64,000 bases of DNA from Nitzschia sp. pyKryTriq1 (Eukaryota; Bacillariophyta; Bacillariophyceae; Bacillariales; Bacillariaceae): assembly GCA_956465555.1 (NCBI GenBank), contig OY101117.1, positions 2,976,001 to 3,040,000 on the forward strand, given 5' to 3'. Positions 21,657 through 32,433 of the stretch are shown here, in pieces. The notes below the pieces were generated by a model that saw only the letters and a program-made list of their open reading frames with translations, was not told where the DNA came from and ran no database searches. The translations under genes and the position numbers were made by a program. The first letter of the stretch is position 1. Every line of letters begins with the position of its first letter.

Positions 21657-21798
21657 ACGCGCATTCAAAGAAAATTGCAACAATTATCCTGGCGACTACT
21701 TAAGCAGTAACCATGTAATATTCTTTTTAAATTAAAACGTTGCTTAGGTGCGATTCGCTGATTCCATGCATGCAGAAGACGATCGATTGCAGATTGAG

Positions 21799-23237
21799 CT
21801 AATTATCAAGCAAGGAGCCCATAACATCCGCCAAGCAAACGAGAAGTAAACAGCACATCATCCCCTGTTGGATGTCCAGCATACCCATATTGAAACCAGC
21901 GTTGTCATGCATTTTTGATTCAGTAGCATTCACATTATAGGGCAAGTCCAAAGCAGTTCCACTATGGCAACAGTCCATCTACGAAGTCGGCAAGAGAGAA
22001 TGGCAAGTTAGGCTCCAGACAAAAAGTCGTCCGTAAAGTTACAGTAGAGCCAAGCTCTTGAATCGGCATCATTGCAAATGTCGAAACGTACCAGCACAGT
22101 CACGTGCACATCCTTCGGCATCTTCTTCACAAGGTGAATGAAAACTTCGTCATCCACGATCTGTCCTGCCGATTTGAAATCTACAGGGATCAATGTCTCA
22201 TCATACCCATCATCTTCATCTCCATCACGATCCACCACGCGTCCGCCGTGGCCTGAATAGTGAACGAATACTGTGTCGCCGGCCTTGCTGTATTGCGTGA
22301 TTCGAGCAAAAGCATCCATAATATTTTTGCGAGTCGGCTGGTGGTGTCGCCCGTCATCCATCAAAATAAGCATATCCTTTTCTAGAAATCCTTCCTTCTC
22401 GATCAAATGCTTTTTGATGTTGGCGACATCATTGTGGCAACCACTCAATTGCCCCTTTTGACCCACATAGTTGATCCCGATCAAGATGGCTCGTTTGGCT
22501 CCATTCATTTCTTGCGTTTCGGGTGCAACGATGTTGAATGAATGGCTAACATCCAACATGTAACTACTGCTCAATTGTGGCACTTGATCGAATCCTTTTT
22601 GTCGCAAGACATCTCGCATGCGACGGAGAATGTCAATCCAGCTTATGGAGCGACCGCCATTGTCATTCAAAACTTTGATCAATGTCGAAGTGCAGGCTCC
22701 CCCAGCCTTCCCAGCAGGATCGGGCAACTCAAAGGTTCCAACGTTGAAGACATCAGCCGAGGTTTGTTTGTCTTCACTTCCCGAAATCTGCGGAGGAAGT
22801 CAAAGCAGAACAATAACAATAACGATTTAAAGAAAACAAAACACATGGTGAGGACTATTGGATATCAGAGAATATCTTGGTAGCATGGCTTGCCTCATCG
22901 ATGCGTCTCCTAGGAGGCCGTTAAAGGGGGGCAAGCAAAACATCGTTCAATCGACACAAAGGACCGCTTCCATGGTACGTCGCTCTCTTGTACCTCGAAC
23001 ATTGCCACATTTTCAAGACTCTGTATCTGTATCATATCCATCGATAAGCCTACACGCCCATAGCTCCGCATTATTCCCCATGTTTTAGTAGGCATCTTTC
23101 GACCGCCACCTTTTCCCACCCTTTCCCTCGCTCCTTTCAATCAAGCATCCAACAAGTCATCCAACAAGTACTCTTTGTACCCTCACCATGTGAAACTTGG
23201 CGGGAATCGCCTTGGCGATCTGTTCAGCGCGCGACAT
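21799..23237 (-). CDS. type III metacaspase
   Basis: Three exons on the minus strand: 23237-23187 (17 codons), 22787-22092, 21978-21799; introns 399 and 113 bp, all GT-AG and in phase 0; 308 residues. The order is p10 first (DLPDPAG-like start, GGACTSTLIKVL, MRDVLRQKGFDQVPQLSSS) and p20 after it (KRAILIGINYVGQ, GCHNDVANIKKHL). The catalytic His is in HYSGHGG (about 197) with the Ca2+-type acidic loop DRDGDEDDGYDE, and the catalytic Cys in MDCCHSG (about 253) opens the last exon. p10-before-p20 is the type III arrangement of phytoplankton. Metacaspases cut after Arg or Lys and act in stress and cell death. The short C-terminus (MCCLLLVCLAD) is unusual and could be a mis-set end. Confidence 0.9.
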
Positions 23238-23699
23238 CGCAAAACAATCAAACGGGTTTGGATACAACCAGAAACTTTAGAAGAAAAGGGATATATTGGC
23301 TCCTTTCAATACCAGAACAACATAGGTCCGATGGATGTGTTGTTTGTGTTTTGAGACGTCCCATCGTTCCTCGTCGCGCCTCGCCCAATTCTTTCTCTTT
23401 CGTAGCTTTCTTCTTTCGTGACTCCGTGTCGATCAAAAATATTTGTCCGTTACTACAGGTACCGGCGTATGTTACAGTATTACCATTCCCATTGCCCTGC
23501 TTGTATCGTACAGTACGTACCAGTACAGTAGGTACTGCATACACTGTACTGGTACTGTACCATACCGGAAAGGCGACCGTTGAGAAAATACATAACAAGT
23601 ACAGTATCCATACTCAGAGGCACGCACGCTCGCGAGCTCTCGCGTCGGAGCTCGGAGCGACGTGATTAGTCAGTCGTGGATCTCGGCGATCGGACCGCG
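23238..23699. other. intergenic with GTAC cluster
   Basis: Upstream of the metacaspase. No gene seen. The block 23455-23600 is dense in GTAC, CAGTAC and ACCGG words; ends at the copia remnant. Confidence 0.5.
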
Positions 23700-24235
23700 T
23701 GTTGACGACGACGACTCAGGAATCCAGTAAAGATATCCACTCTCTAGTAGAGAGTAGAGTGTTGTAGTTGTCTCTTGCGATCTGATATTTCATACAAATA
23801 GGATTATTTTAATATTTTATGACTATCCAATATTAAATCAAGATCTTCTCCAAAAAATGAATGGCTTTCAGACGCCACATCTTCATTGGTGTCCAATACC
23901 ATCATCTTGTCATCGTCCATACCTTCGTATGTTCGGCATTCAATCAATCATCGTTTACTATACTTGTAGGGGCTTTGTAAACAAGTCAGTCACCATTTCT
24001 TCAGTAGTAGGGCAATATTCCAAAGTTACGCCCCCCTTCGCAATTCGATCAGTGACGAAGTAGTATCGTATGTGAATGCATGTGGTGGGTCCTTTTGCAG
24101 CTTGAGGCCAGACCGTTGCTCCCCAGAAGCATTGCGAGGTTGGATATCCCCAAACCGCCTGGTCTATCCACCTACCGGGAACCGGGACAGCTCGTACGTA
24201 CTGTAGTACCAGGTAAGGGGTCGCATCTGTCAAAA
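23700..24235 (-). mobile_element. copia-type LTR retroelement remnant
   Basis: Fossil on the minus strand. It keeps the extreme C-terminus of the copia RNase H (HIRYYFVTDRIAKGGVTLEY then TEEMVTDLFTKPLQ, about 24110-23960) followed by LTR-like sequence running to 23700 and ending CAACA. The LTR part shares GAACATACGAAGGTATG, ATATCAGATCGCAA and GGATATCTTTAC blocks with the LTR at 5746-6040, so both belong to one family, but here the copies have diverged, so this is clearly older. It is a fragment with several breaks. A palindromic CTCTACTAGTAGAG-type segment lies inside the LTR region (23739-23762) and is absent from the other copy. Confidence 0.75.
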
Positions 24236-24488
24236 CTCTCTCGGGAAATGTAGCTCTCTACTAGTAGAGTAGACTACATCATGAGCCACCCCTCGCTCTA
24301 CGGTACGAGAAAAAAGTAGACTCCTCTACTCCTGTAGTAGGAGCACTCCGTAGTGAAAAGTGCTGTATGATACTATCATTGTGATTTATGACCATCTTGG
24401 CGGTGTTTGTTAGTATCAGGAATCAGGATCGGAGTCCGAAACGCACCCGAGGGTGCGAAACAACGAAGACACAGATACTTGTCTATAG

Positions 24489-27465
24489 TCAATTGTCGTT
24501 TTCTGATTTCGTTTTCTTGGAAACAAACCAGGAACTGAGCTTGGTCTGACGGACCTGCTTGTGATTCGGGCGCTTGGTGTCTGGTTGGTCGGAAGAGGAG
24601 TCAGGATCTTGTTCATCAGGCACTTTTCGTTTGCGTTTCTTGTCCCTCTGGCTATCCTTGTTCTTTTTGTTGTTGGTGTCCTTGGGCGGAACGACCGGTG
24701 TTTCGACCTTCGCTGGGCTGTCGGGGAACGACTCCAAACTGGACGGACCGGAACTAAACTGAGATAGGATGGGATCCTCTTCGTCATCGTCGTCACAAAA
24801 TAAGGCACCCACTTTACTTTTTTCACTAGGATTCGGTCGCACATTGGAAGCTGTGGGTGTTACAGCGACTTGACTGGTATCGCGGGGGCTGCGTCTACTC
24901 GGCGAGGGCGGAGCAGTCGAGGATTCATCTTCGCATTGACCTTGTTGTTGATGCAATACTTGGGATCGAAAGCGATTGCTCCGTTCGTTGAGATTCATGG
25001 CCGCCAATGGGGATCTGGGGAGATCGTCGTCGCCGCATTCCGACGGTGTCACCGACAACTCTCGACCGATGATGCCAATCGAAGGGATATCTGGGCTAGC
25101 TGACATGTCCTGCTCTGACTTTGTGGGACTTGCCGGATCGGAATCGGTATGCTTCTCTAAGGGACCGTCAATATTATCTGTCGTTTCCACCGTATCCGTA
25201 GTATCCATTTGTTCGCCTTTCTCGGGACTAAACTCCATCTTGGAGGAAGTACTCGCATCCTCAGAAACGTCGGACGGCTCTCCGGTAGTGCCCACATCCT
25301 CGGCGTTTTCTTCCAGGCAGTTTTTCAGATCCACATAGTCCACGCTTTCAGCTCGTTGGTGTGACGACGTGGCAGCGGCGGCAAAATCTTCCTTGGACAG
25401 CATACTCTCTTTCGATACAATACTCTCCACATCTTCTTCTGCCATGGGCGCGGGATGCTGTTTCGGTTCGGTGGGTTCCGAAAAGAGACGTTTGCGGCCT
25501 GTCACGGCGGGGTCGTCCAAAGGATGAACATGTGTATCTCCGTCCTCGATATTTATCCACGGGTGATTGCAAGCTTGACGAACGGTAATGCGTCGCTTAG
25601 GATCCAAACGTAACATTTGTTGCACTAGTTCCTGAGCCTGAGGCATTCCTTTCCAAATGGGATGATCAAAGTCGATAGAGTCAAAGGCCTGTAGGGGGTC
25701 CAAGTCCGCCTCAAAAGGAGGATGTCCTGATAGTAAAATGAAAAGAATGACTCCGAGAGACCACATATCAGCGGGCTTGCCGTATCGTCCGGATCCCGCC
25801 ACAGTTGTGCGACGTTGCAAAACTTCGGGAGCGAAATACTGGGGTGTGCCACAAAACGTCTTGAGTCCATCAGATTGAATGATCTTGGCCAGCCCAAAGT
25901 CAGCTAGCTTGACGTGAGTTGGGTTGGATCCGCAGAGAATGTTTTCAGGTTTTAGATCTCGATGGACAATGTTTTTGTTTTGATGCAAATAGTGGACTGC
26001 CGACAAGAGGCGTCTCATGACACGCCTAGCATCCACTTCGGTATATCGTTCCTGTTGCACAATACGATCAAATAAGTCTCCACCCGACACAAGCTCCATG
26101 ACCAGATACATGGCAATACCATGGTGTACAAAGACATCGACCAACTGTACAATGTAGGGATGATCGAGGGACTGCATCATGTTGACCTCATGCTCCATGG
26201 AGGTGAGATCCAGCTGGCGCCGCAGCGAAATGACCTTGACTGCGTACTCTTGCCCTGTTTGTCGATGGATCGCCCGTCGAACTTGCCCCGACGTGCCATC
26301 CCCCAAAATTTCTCGAATTTCATAATGCGCTTCCACCCTTCTCGCTGATCGAGGCGACGCCAATCCTCGATCCACTGATGCGGCAGTCTGCGTCCCCACA
26401 TAGTTCATAGCTCGTGGATTAACACATGGCCGTTTCGGCTTGTTGGTTAGGACCAGAACATACGTGTATTGTTGCAATACCGTTTGCAACATACGGCTCG
26501 AGGCAATTCGTTTCCGCAAGGTTTCCGCATTGACTAGGCAAATCTCATCCCCACTATGAAGCATCCGCTGATGCCCCTTTCCTAAATGCACGGACTGATT
26601 GACAAAGGTTCCATTCCCCGAGTGATCTTCGATTACAATCTGAGGCGCCATGGGAGTTTGCTGCTGCTGCATGCCGCCAATACTACAACTTCTACTCGAT
26701 CCACCTCCACCACCCGCTTCATCAGCACTCCCCTCCTCCGCCTTGTGTTGAACGTTGCCAGCAGATGCTGTTGAACCGGTACCACACGTAGCCGGGGGAA
26801 GAAGGGTGATGCGGCAGTGCTGGTTCGAAATCATCGAGTGCGCCCACTCCATCATGGTATTCTCTCTCTTAGAGAGCGAGGTCCCCGGGAAGACAGGAAT
26901 GTCACACTTGGAAACACTCCGGCCCAACCAATACTCTGATTTTTGCACCAAGGCAATGGGTGGATTGTCCTTGGAAGGCACACAAGGCACCAATCGACCC
27001 CAGGGAAGCGGCGCGGGAGGACTCAAAGGAGTCGGTGTCATTACGTCTTCGAACTGTGATTGTTGTGTGCACTCCATCTGTGTGAGGGATTCGATCTGTG
27101 TGGAAATCATCTGGGAGTGTTGAGAGTGCTGCAAGGTGAGAGGTGCATGGCAAGGCAAGGCAAGGCATGAACAAAATGTGAGTGAGTGAGACCTATAGGA
27201 AATGCGACAGCTTGTTGCGAAAACGGAACGAACGCACCTCGAGAGCAGAGTCCTCCCGCATCATGCTACAACTCCGTTGCGAGGAGGAGAGGGGCAGCTC
27301 CAATGAAGAAGAAGAAGAACCATGGCATTGTGGGGTCGTAGTTGTACCGTCAAGGTCACCAGTTGCGGGTGTTGGGGTTTTCTTTGTAATACCGGCACTT
27401 GTACTGGCAGCGGCAGAAGCTGATGTTGTGACTGCAGCATTTGCCTCTTCTTCCATTGGCGACAT
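24489..27465 (-). CDS. CHK2/Rad53-type checkpoint kinase (SQ/TQ cluster, FHA, kinase)
   Basis: Two exons, 27465-27238 and 27128-24489 (109-bp intron, phase 0), 955 residues. Across the join sits an SQ/TQ cluster (SSQ, HSQHSQMISTQ, SLTQ, CTQQSQ), the ATM/ATR target type. An FHA domain follows (about 122-290: YWLGRSVSKCDIPVF, SNQHCRITLL, SGNGTFVNQ) with a 50-residue low-complexity insert. The kinase (about 345-620) has GDGTSGQV, catalytic Lys in EYAVKVI, HRDLKPENIL, DFGLAK and APEVL, so it should be active. The long acidic Ser-rich tail ends in KQVRQTKLSSWF (about 933-944), close to a PCNA-binding PIP box. Role inferred: DNA-damage or replication checkpoint signalling in the nucleus. The second exon alone would start at 27110 and lose the first 82 residues (the 76 encoded by exon 1 and the first six of exon 2). 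Confidence 0.9.
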
Positions 27466-28218
27466 GGTGAAAAAGTGAAACGAATGTCGTCGACTGCTAC
27501 CCTGTGCTCTCTCTTCAAGTACGGGTGCGCCCCAAATTTGAATGACGGCCTACAGATAGTACTCGTACGGTAGGCTCCTCGAGAAGGCAACAGATGGCAA
27601 GTTTCAATGCGACGGGAAGGCTCTCCTTCTGCTGATTTCAAAGTGCCTCAACGGTGGTGTACGAAGTAGTCGTCGATGTGGAGATGGAAAAAATAATAGT
27701 CGCAAGCGAAAATAATAATGGCGCAGGAGAAATCATACCGGTACCGGTACCGACCGCGGCGATGTTGTGTGCATCTCGATCGATGGGTGTCCCAACTTTG
27801 GACGTTGGTTCTTCTCACAATAACCCCGCGAGCAATGATGACCTTCCAACCCGGCCAGCGTGCTCTTCTTTCCGTTCAAATGCGCGCCACTCCGACCATT
27901 CATTGAGAGTCGAATGAGTCGGTTACACTTCAACTGCCATCATTCCGAGAGATTTGATTGGTCCATTTCATGTCCGACGACCTTGTGGCGAAAAAGATAC
28001 ATACCGGTATCATACCTACCGGTACGAGTACAGTACCGGTACTGGTGGTCTACCCACTACCGGATACCGCGGTACAGTAAAATGGTACGAACAGTAGAGG
28101 TCCCGATGAGATCCAGATAGATAGCATCCAAACTCTGAAAATGACAGATGCCCACAACATAACATTGTAGAAGTCCACAATACATTACCTTTTCAGACTA
28201 AATAACTACAGCAGCACG
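27466..28218. other. divergent intergenic region (CHK2-like / methyltransferase-like)
   Basis: No supported gene. Contains ACCGGTACCGGTACCG (27737-27752) and a denser GTAC/ACCGGTA cluster at 28005-28085. Confidence 0.5.
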
Positions 28219-29105
28219 ATGAAGATTGCTGTCTCGGCCCTTACGCTCGCAGCCTTATCGCTCATTTCAACGCCCGGTAGTACCGATGCCTTCGCTACTC
28301 CTTCCACTCGAGTAGTGGTCACTGCTGCTGCGGGTGGTACTCGTGCTACGACACTCCAGACGGCCTCGGTGTTGTTTGTGTCCGATTCGTCCAACAACGA
28401 AAACAACAATAACAATGAGGAACCTAGCATTAACTTTTCAGTCATATCGGATGCTGCCAATCGTGCAATGGAAGAGCTCCCCAAGTATGATGCGTCTCAA
28501 GTGCAAAACAATCTTCAACAAGGCGAACTAGGAAAAAGAGGAGAAGTCTATTTTGCGGCCCAAGCCGCTTTGATTGTTTGCATCTTGGCAGATGGTATCC
28601 CCTTGGTAGGTGATCCTGTTCGTATTGTTCTCGGTCCTTTGATTTTGTTGGCTGGATTGGCCACCGCATTGCTCAGTATCGTCGATTTGGGCTCGGATTC
28701 GTTGAGTCCCTTTCCCAAACCAACCGAGGACGGTGCGCTCAAGACGTCGGGACTGTACGCTCAGATGCGTCATCCCATGTATGCTGCCTTGTTGTGTGTC
28801 ATGCTGGGCGTATCGCTTGTGACCGATTCTGCCGACCGTCTTCTCTTGACGGGTCTCTTGTGGTACTTGCTAGAGGTAAAGTCGGACAAGGAAGAGGTTT
28901 TCTTGATGGACCGATTTGGAGGCGACTATGCTGACTATAAAGTACGTATTCATAGCTGCTTGCAATACTGCACTGTGTGAATCATTGGAAACTGGAGCTA
29001 ACCAAGATTGTCATACTTTTTCATCTTATTTTTATCATCCAGACCCAAGTGCCGGAAAAGTTTCTCCCTATGGCTTTGAGCAAAATCCTCCCTTGGACCG
29101 ACTAA
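28219..29105 (+). CDS. plastid-targeted isoprenylcysteine methyltransferase-family membrane protein
   Basis: Two exons, 28219-28941 and 29043-29105 (101-bp intron, phase 0), 261 residues. The N-terminus is a signal peptide ending TDA/FATPS, an ASAFAP-like diatom plastid signal. Three or four membrane segments follow (AALIVCILADGIPLVGDPV, LGPLILLAGLATALLSIV, LLCVMLGVSLV). The family motif RHPMYAALL and the late KSDKEEVFLMDRFGGDY match the ICMT/PEMT/NnrU-type membrane methyltransferase fold. The last 20 residues come from the small second exon. The substrate is unknown; lipid or quinone methylation in plastid membranes is an inference. The alternative without the intron ends early at 28980. Confidence 0.8.
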
Positions 29106-29615
29106 ACTGGTAGAGAGTCGTCAGGTGGTCGATGGAAATGGTGACATGATAAAAATATTTAATTGCAAGCAAAAAATGATGGATGGAGCCATGCGAATCC
29201 GGGCGATATTACGGGCATGGGATGTGGGCTGGTATAGTAAGCAACTGGAAACGGAAAAATACACAAGCATCTTTACTACCAGTACCTGTTAGAAGCCACG
29301 AATCATCATCATCATCATCTTCACCATCATCGTACTCACTGAGTGTAAGCGTCAAAAAAGACAATGAAATACAGAAAACCTTGAGACCATCTAGAGTAGT
29401 GACATTGAACATATTAAGCTAATCGTGTCCTTTCACCAATGATGATCTGCATCCGTTCCAACTGGCGATAGAGAAAAACTCCTGGCGTCGTGTATGCCGT
29501 TTGTGCTGCCAGCAATGCCGTCGGTACATGCAATCTATATATTTTTTCCTCGACATTGTGAATACTCTGTGTCCATTCCGATGAAATCCGGGGTGCATTG
29601 ATTTGGATTTGCTGA
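29106..29615. other. intergenic, convergent 3' ends
   Basis: No supported gene. Carries an ATC trinucleotide run near 29300-29320 (ATCATCATCATCATC). Confidence 0.5.
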
Positions 29616-30698
29616 TTATTTGTGAATGTTCAAATCGTATAGTTTGCGTTCGTTCCACCATTGAGGAAGTCGACCAAATCGAGTCTTGGTCCTTGCCATG
29701 GTCTCACCATTATCTGATTGAAACTGTGAGAACCAGCTCTTGAACCTGCGCATGGGGCTCATTGTATCAAGATATAAGTGGGGAAGGCCCATGCTCACGA
29801 GTAAGCCATCCAATCCTCCATAACCTTGATTCGATCCGGTGTAGTCATCGCCTACAAATCCAGCAGTGTGCCACAGAAGCTGTTTATCTGCAGTCCACAA
29901 AAAGGATTGCATTTCGGGTCCTGTCGTAAACGTCACTGGGTGATCTCCTTTGTTAGGTGGCGTCAATTTGAGATCCGTGCCGGGTACTGTGGCAGTTCCA
30001 ACATGCGTTCCAGAGTATCTCGCAATGACCCAGATCCGACTGGGATCGTGTGGATCCAAGTGCCATCCGTCGTACGAAACTTTCAAGTCAGGGATCGCAC
30101 TTGCCAGATCGAAGCCGCATAGCCTATAATAGTCCATCAGTTTGACATAATCAGGCTTGTTGAGTGGTCCAATGGTAGGGCTGGTGAAGACAAATTCCGA
30201 GGATAGCATGTGTTGGACTCCCACTGAAACTCGAGTCATACCTCCTGCCAAATCCACAGAATCAATATACTCTTGCGTCCAAGATTTTAGAACTTCTAAG
30301 GAAGGCTCCGTCGAATCAAAAGGTGTGCCATCCTCGTAGTATTCCGTAGACCACTCGTCTTCGTCGCCACTATTCGTGTACTCTTTTTCTTCCAAATCGT
30401 CCAACTCTAGAACACTTTGTTCGAGTACTGCCACACTTTCGCCTGTATCCTTGTAGCTCCCCCAGCTCGTATAAATCATATCAGCATTATTTTCCACACT
30501 CGCCGCAGTAGGCAGCTCGAAAAAGGTTTCTGTCTTGTTCTTGTAATAAAGAGATGTGCTGGATTTTGCTGCTGCTGTTGTCGTTGTTGTCATCGCCGCT
30601 GCTACAATTGGACGGGAAGGAACCACGGGGGTGTGGAAACCTAACGCAGGGGAAAGGACGAAGCACGTAGCCACGGAAAATTTTAACAAATTTCTCAT
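29616..30698 (-). CDS. plastid-targeted protein of unknown function
   Basis: Single exon, 360 residues. It begins with a signal peptide (LLKFSVATCFVLSPALG) followed by FHTPVVPSRP, matching the diatom plastid motif with Phe at +1. A Thr/Ala-rich transit part and an acidic stretch (ELDDLEEKEYTNSGDEDEW) come next. The folded part (about 140-330) contains VQHMLSSEFVFTSPTIGPLN, RIWVIARYSGTHVGTA and MQSFLWTADKQLLWHTAGF, a pattern reminiscent of an NTF2/SnoaL-like cone fold, but I do not recognise a family. It is divergent from another plastid-targeted gene at 31309. Confidence 0.7.
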   Translation of the reverse strand: MRNLLKFSVATCFVLSPALGFHTPVVPSRPIVAAAMTTTTTAAAKSSTSLYYKNKTETFFELPTAASVENNADMIYTSWGSYKDTGESVAVLEQSVLELDDLEEKEYTNSGDEDEWSTEYYEDGTPFDSTEPSLEVLKSWTQEYIDSVDLAGGMTRVSVGVQHMLSSEFVFTSPTIGPLNKPDYVKLMDYYRLCGFDLASAIPDLKVSYDGWHLDPHDPSRIWVIARYSGTHVGTATVPGTDLKLTPPNKGDHPVTFTTGPEMQSFLWTADKQLLWHTAGFVGDDYTGSNQGYGGLDGLLVSMGLPHLYLDTMSPMRRFKSWFSQFQSDNGETMARTKTRFGRLPQWWNERKLYDLNIHK

Positions 30699-31308
30699 AA
30701 CTACAGTTCAGCGGACTGATTGGAAGACTATTGAAGCAAGGATGACAATAATGAAAATGCGGTTCGTTCGATTTCGTCTGGTTTGGAGAGTTGGGGACTT
30801 TTGCCTTACATATATGATACTGTTCTTCTTCAAGATAATGCTACCGGTAATGGCAGCGCGTATTGCTTCCCAAAAAGACAAGACTGTATCCATACCAGAT
30901 CCATACCGGTACCATCAGATAGCAACGCAAGAAGGCTGAAAAGCTTCGTACTGTACATCGTACAGTACCAGGTACAGTACTGGTACTGTGTACTGTACCG
31001 GTACTTCAATGTTAATGTTGCATGTACGTACCGTACCAGGATCTGCGTACTGTACCAGTACGTTGATTGGCTACTTGTGCAGTCTGATGGTTCCAAGTCT
31101 ACGAGTACAATGACGACGGATGACGGATGACGCATCCAATAAAATCTCCCACCACATACATAGCGAAACAACGCAGAGGAATGCCATCATTCATCATCAT
31201 TCATGTCGCCGATAGCCGTCAATGCGAGCTGCATTTCATCGCACTTGTTCGCCCACAATAATAGCAATTTGCTTCCAAAAAAAGAAAGTACAGTACGAAT
31301 ACAGTATC
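30699..31308. other. divergent promoter region of two plastid genes
   Basis: No gene. A GTAC/CAGTAC/ACCGG-rich run occupies about 30893-31075. A short upstream ATG at 31222 is in frame with the next gene. Confidence 0.5.
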
Positions 31309-31887
31309 ATGACGAAGTTCCAGCCCGCTCTCAATGCGATAATTGCGTTTGCCTGCCTCTCCCTGTCGAGGGCGTGGTCGCCATCTCCCACCACCAATCA
31401 ACAAAATTCAGGACTCTCGAGAAGAAGTTGCATCGAGGGTTTGGCGACCGGACTCATTGGGGCCTCTCTGTTACCAAAACCGGCTTTTGCGGATGTGACC
31501 AACAAGGTGGCAAGCCCGACGGCTCTCAGAAGTGTCAAGCGCGCTCAGAAGCAACTCAAAGATCTTCTCCCTCCCGCACAAGCAAATGACTACATGGAAG
31601 TCAAGGCCTTTCTACGAACACCACCGTTTGTGGACGTGCGGAAAAATTGTTTTATTTTGGTGCGAGGCGCCGAGGAGGGACCCAAGGAGGATGAGATCAA
31701 GTCCACATACAAAGCTTTTATCAGCAGCATTGAGAAGATCGATGGAACGGCCAGCCTGGGAATGAGAGGGAGAAAAATTCCGGAATTGCAACTGTTGGAG
31801 GAATACGCGCTAGTAGAATCATCCATGCAAGAGTTCTTGAGAGTGGCCGAAGAAGCCAACGAAATTCCTGTTCTATCCTCCGAATAA
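31309..31887 (+). CDS. thylakoid-lumen protein, PsbQ-like helical bundle candidate
   Basis: Single exon, 192 residues from the ATG at 31309. Three targeting layers can be read: an ER signal peptide (MTKFQPALNAIIAFACLSL), a plastid motif at SRA/WSPS, and a twin-arginine lumen signal (RRSCIEGLATGLIGASLLPK then PAFA/DV). The mature part is all-helical (ALRSVKRAQKQLKDLLPPAQ, FVDVRKNCFILVRG, LQLLEEYALVESSMQEFLRV), like the four-helix extrinsic photosystem II proteins PsbQ or Psb31. Family membership is inferred from architecture, not from residues. An in-frame ATG at 31222 would add 29 residues and spoil the signal peptide, so it is not preferred. Confidence 0.7.
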   Translation: MTKFQPALNAIIAFACLSLSRAWSPSPTTNQQNSGLSRRSCIEGLATGLIGASLLPKPAFADVTNKVASPTALRSVKRAQKQLKDLLPPAQANDYMEVKAFLRTPPFVDVRKNCFILVRGAEEGPKEDEIKSTYKAFISSIEKIDGTASLGMRGRKIPELQLLEEYALVESSMQEFLRVAEEANEIPVLSSE

Positions 31888-32433
31888 ATGATGATGATGA
31901 AAATAGCGCTTTCTCTATGATCTCCGTCAGGGTACGGTAGATTTCAAATTGATACACGTACTCATAGTGCTGGTGGTACTACAGTCTAGTTCACGATCAA
32001 CTTGCAGTACTTGTAGAGAAGTGGAGTACCAGGTAACGTCATCTATCATCCAACCACCACTATTACAGACAGAGAGTAAAGTAGGATTCATAGGTCTACC
32101 AGAGAGTAGAAGGTACTGGTACTACTTGTACTACATATATGCCAAAGAAAGAAGCTTCTCCCTTGTTTGCGAGAGACAAAATCATTCTCGTGGCACGTGG
32201 GAACAATCTTCATCAAGTCGTGTGGTGGAAGCAGGATCTTGGAGCGAGGAATTTGCGATCTAGCTAGGAGTAATTTAGTACGGTACATTCTGCTTGCCCT
32301 ACACGACTATCCGTCGAGACATAGTTGATATTGTATGCGAGTGGACTATGCGAGTGGACTGGCCAATTCTAAACATCCGTGTCGTACTACTCGTAGGCGA
32401 TAGCTTTCCAGAAACAACGCACGTTGTATTATT
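31888..32433. other. intergenic, convergent 3' ends
   Basis: Nothing supported. A few GGTACT/AGTACC words near 32028 and 32113. Confidence 0.5.
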
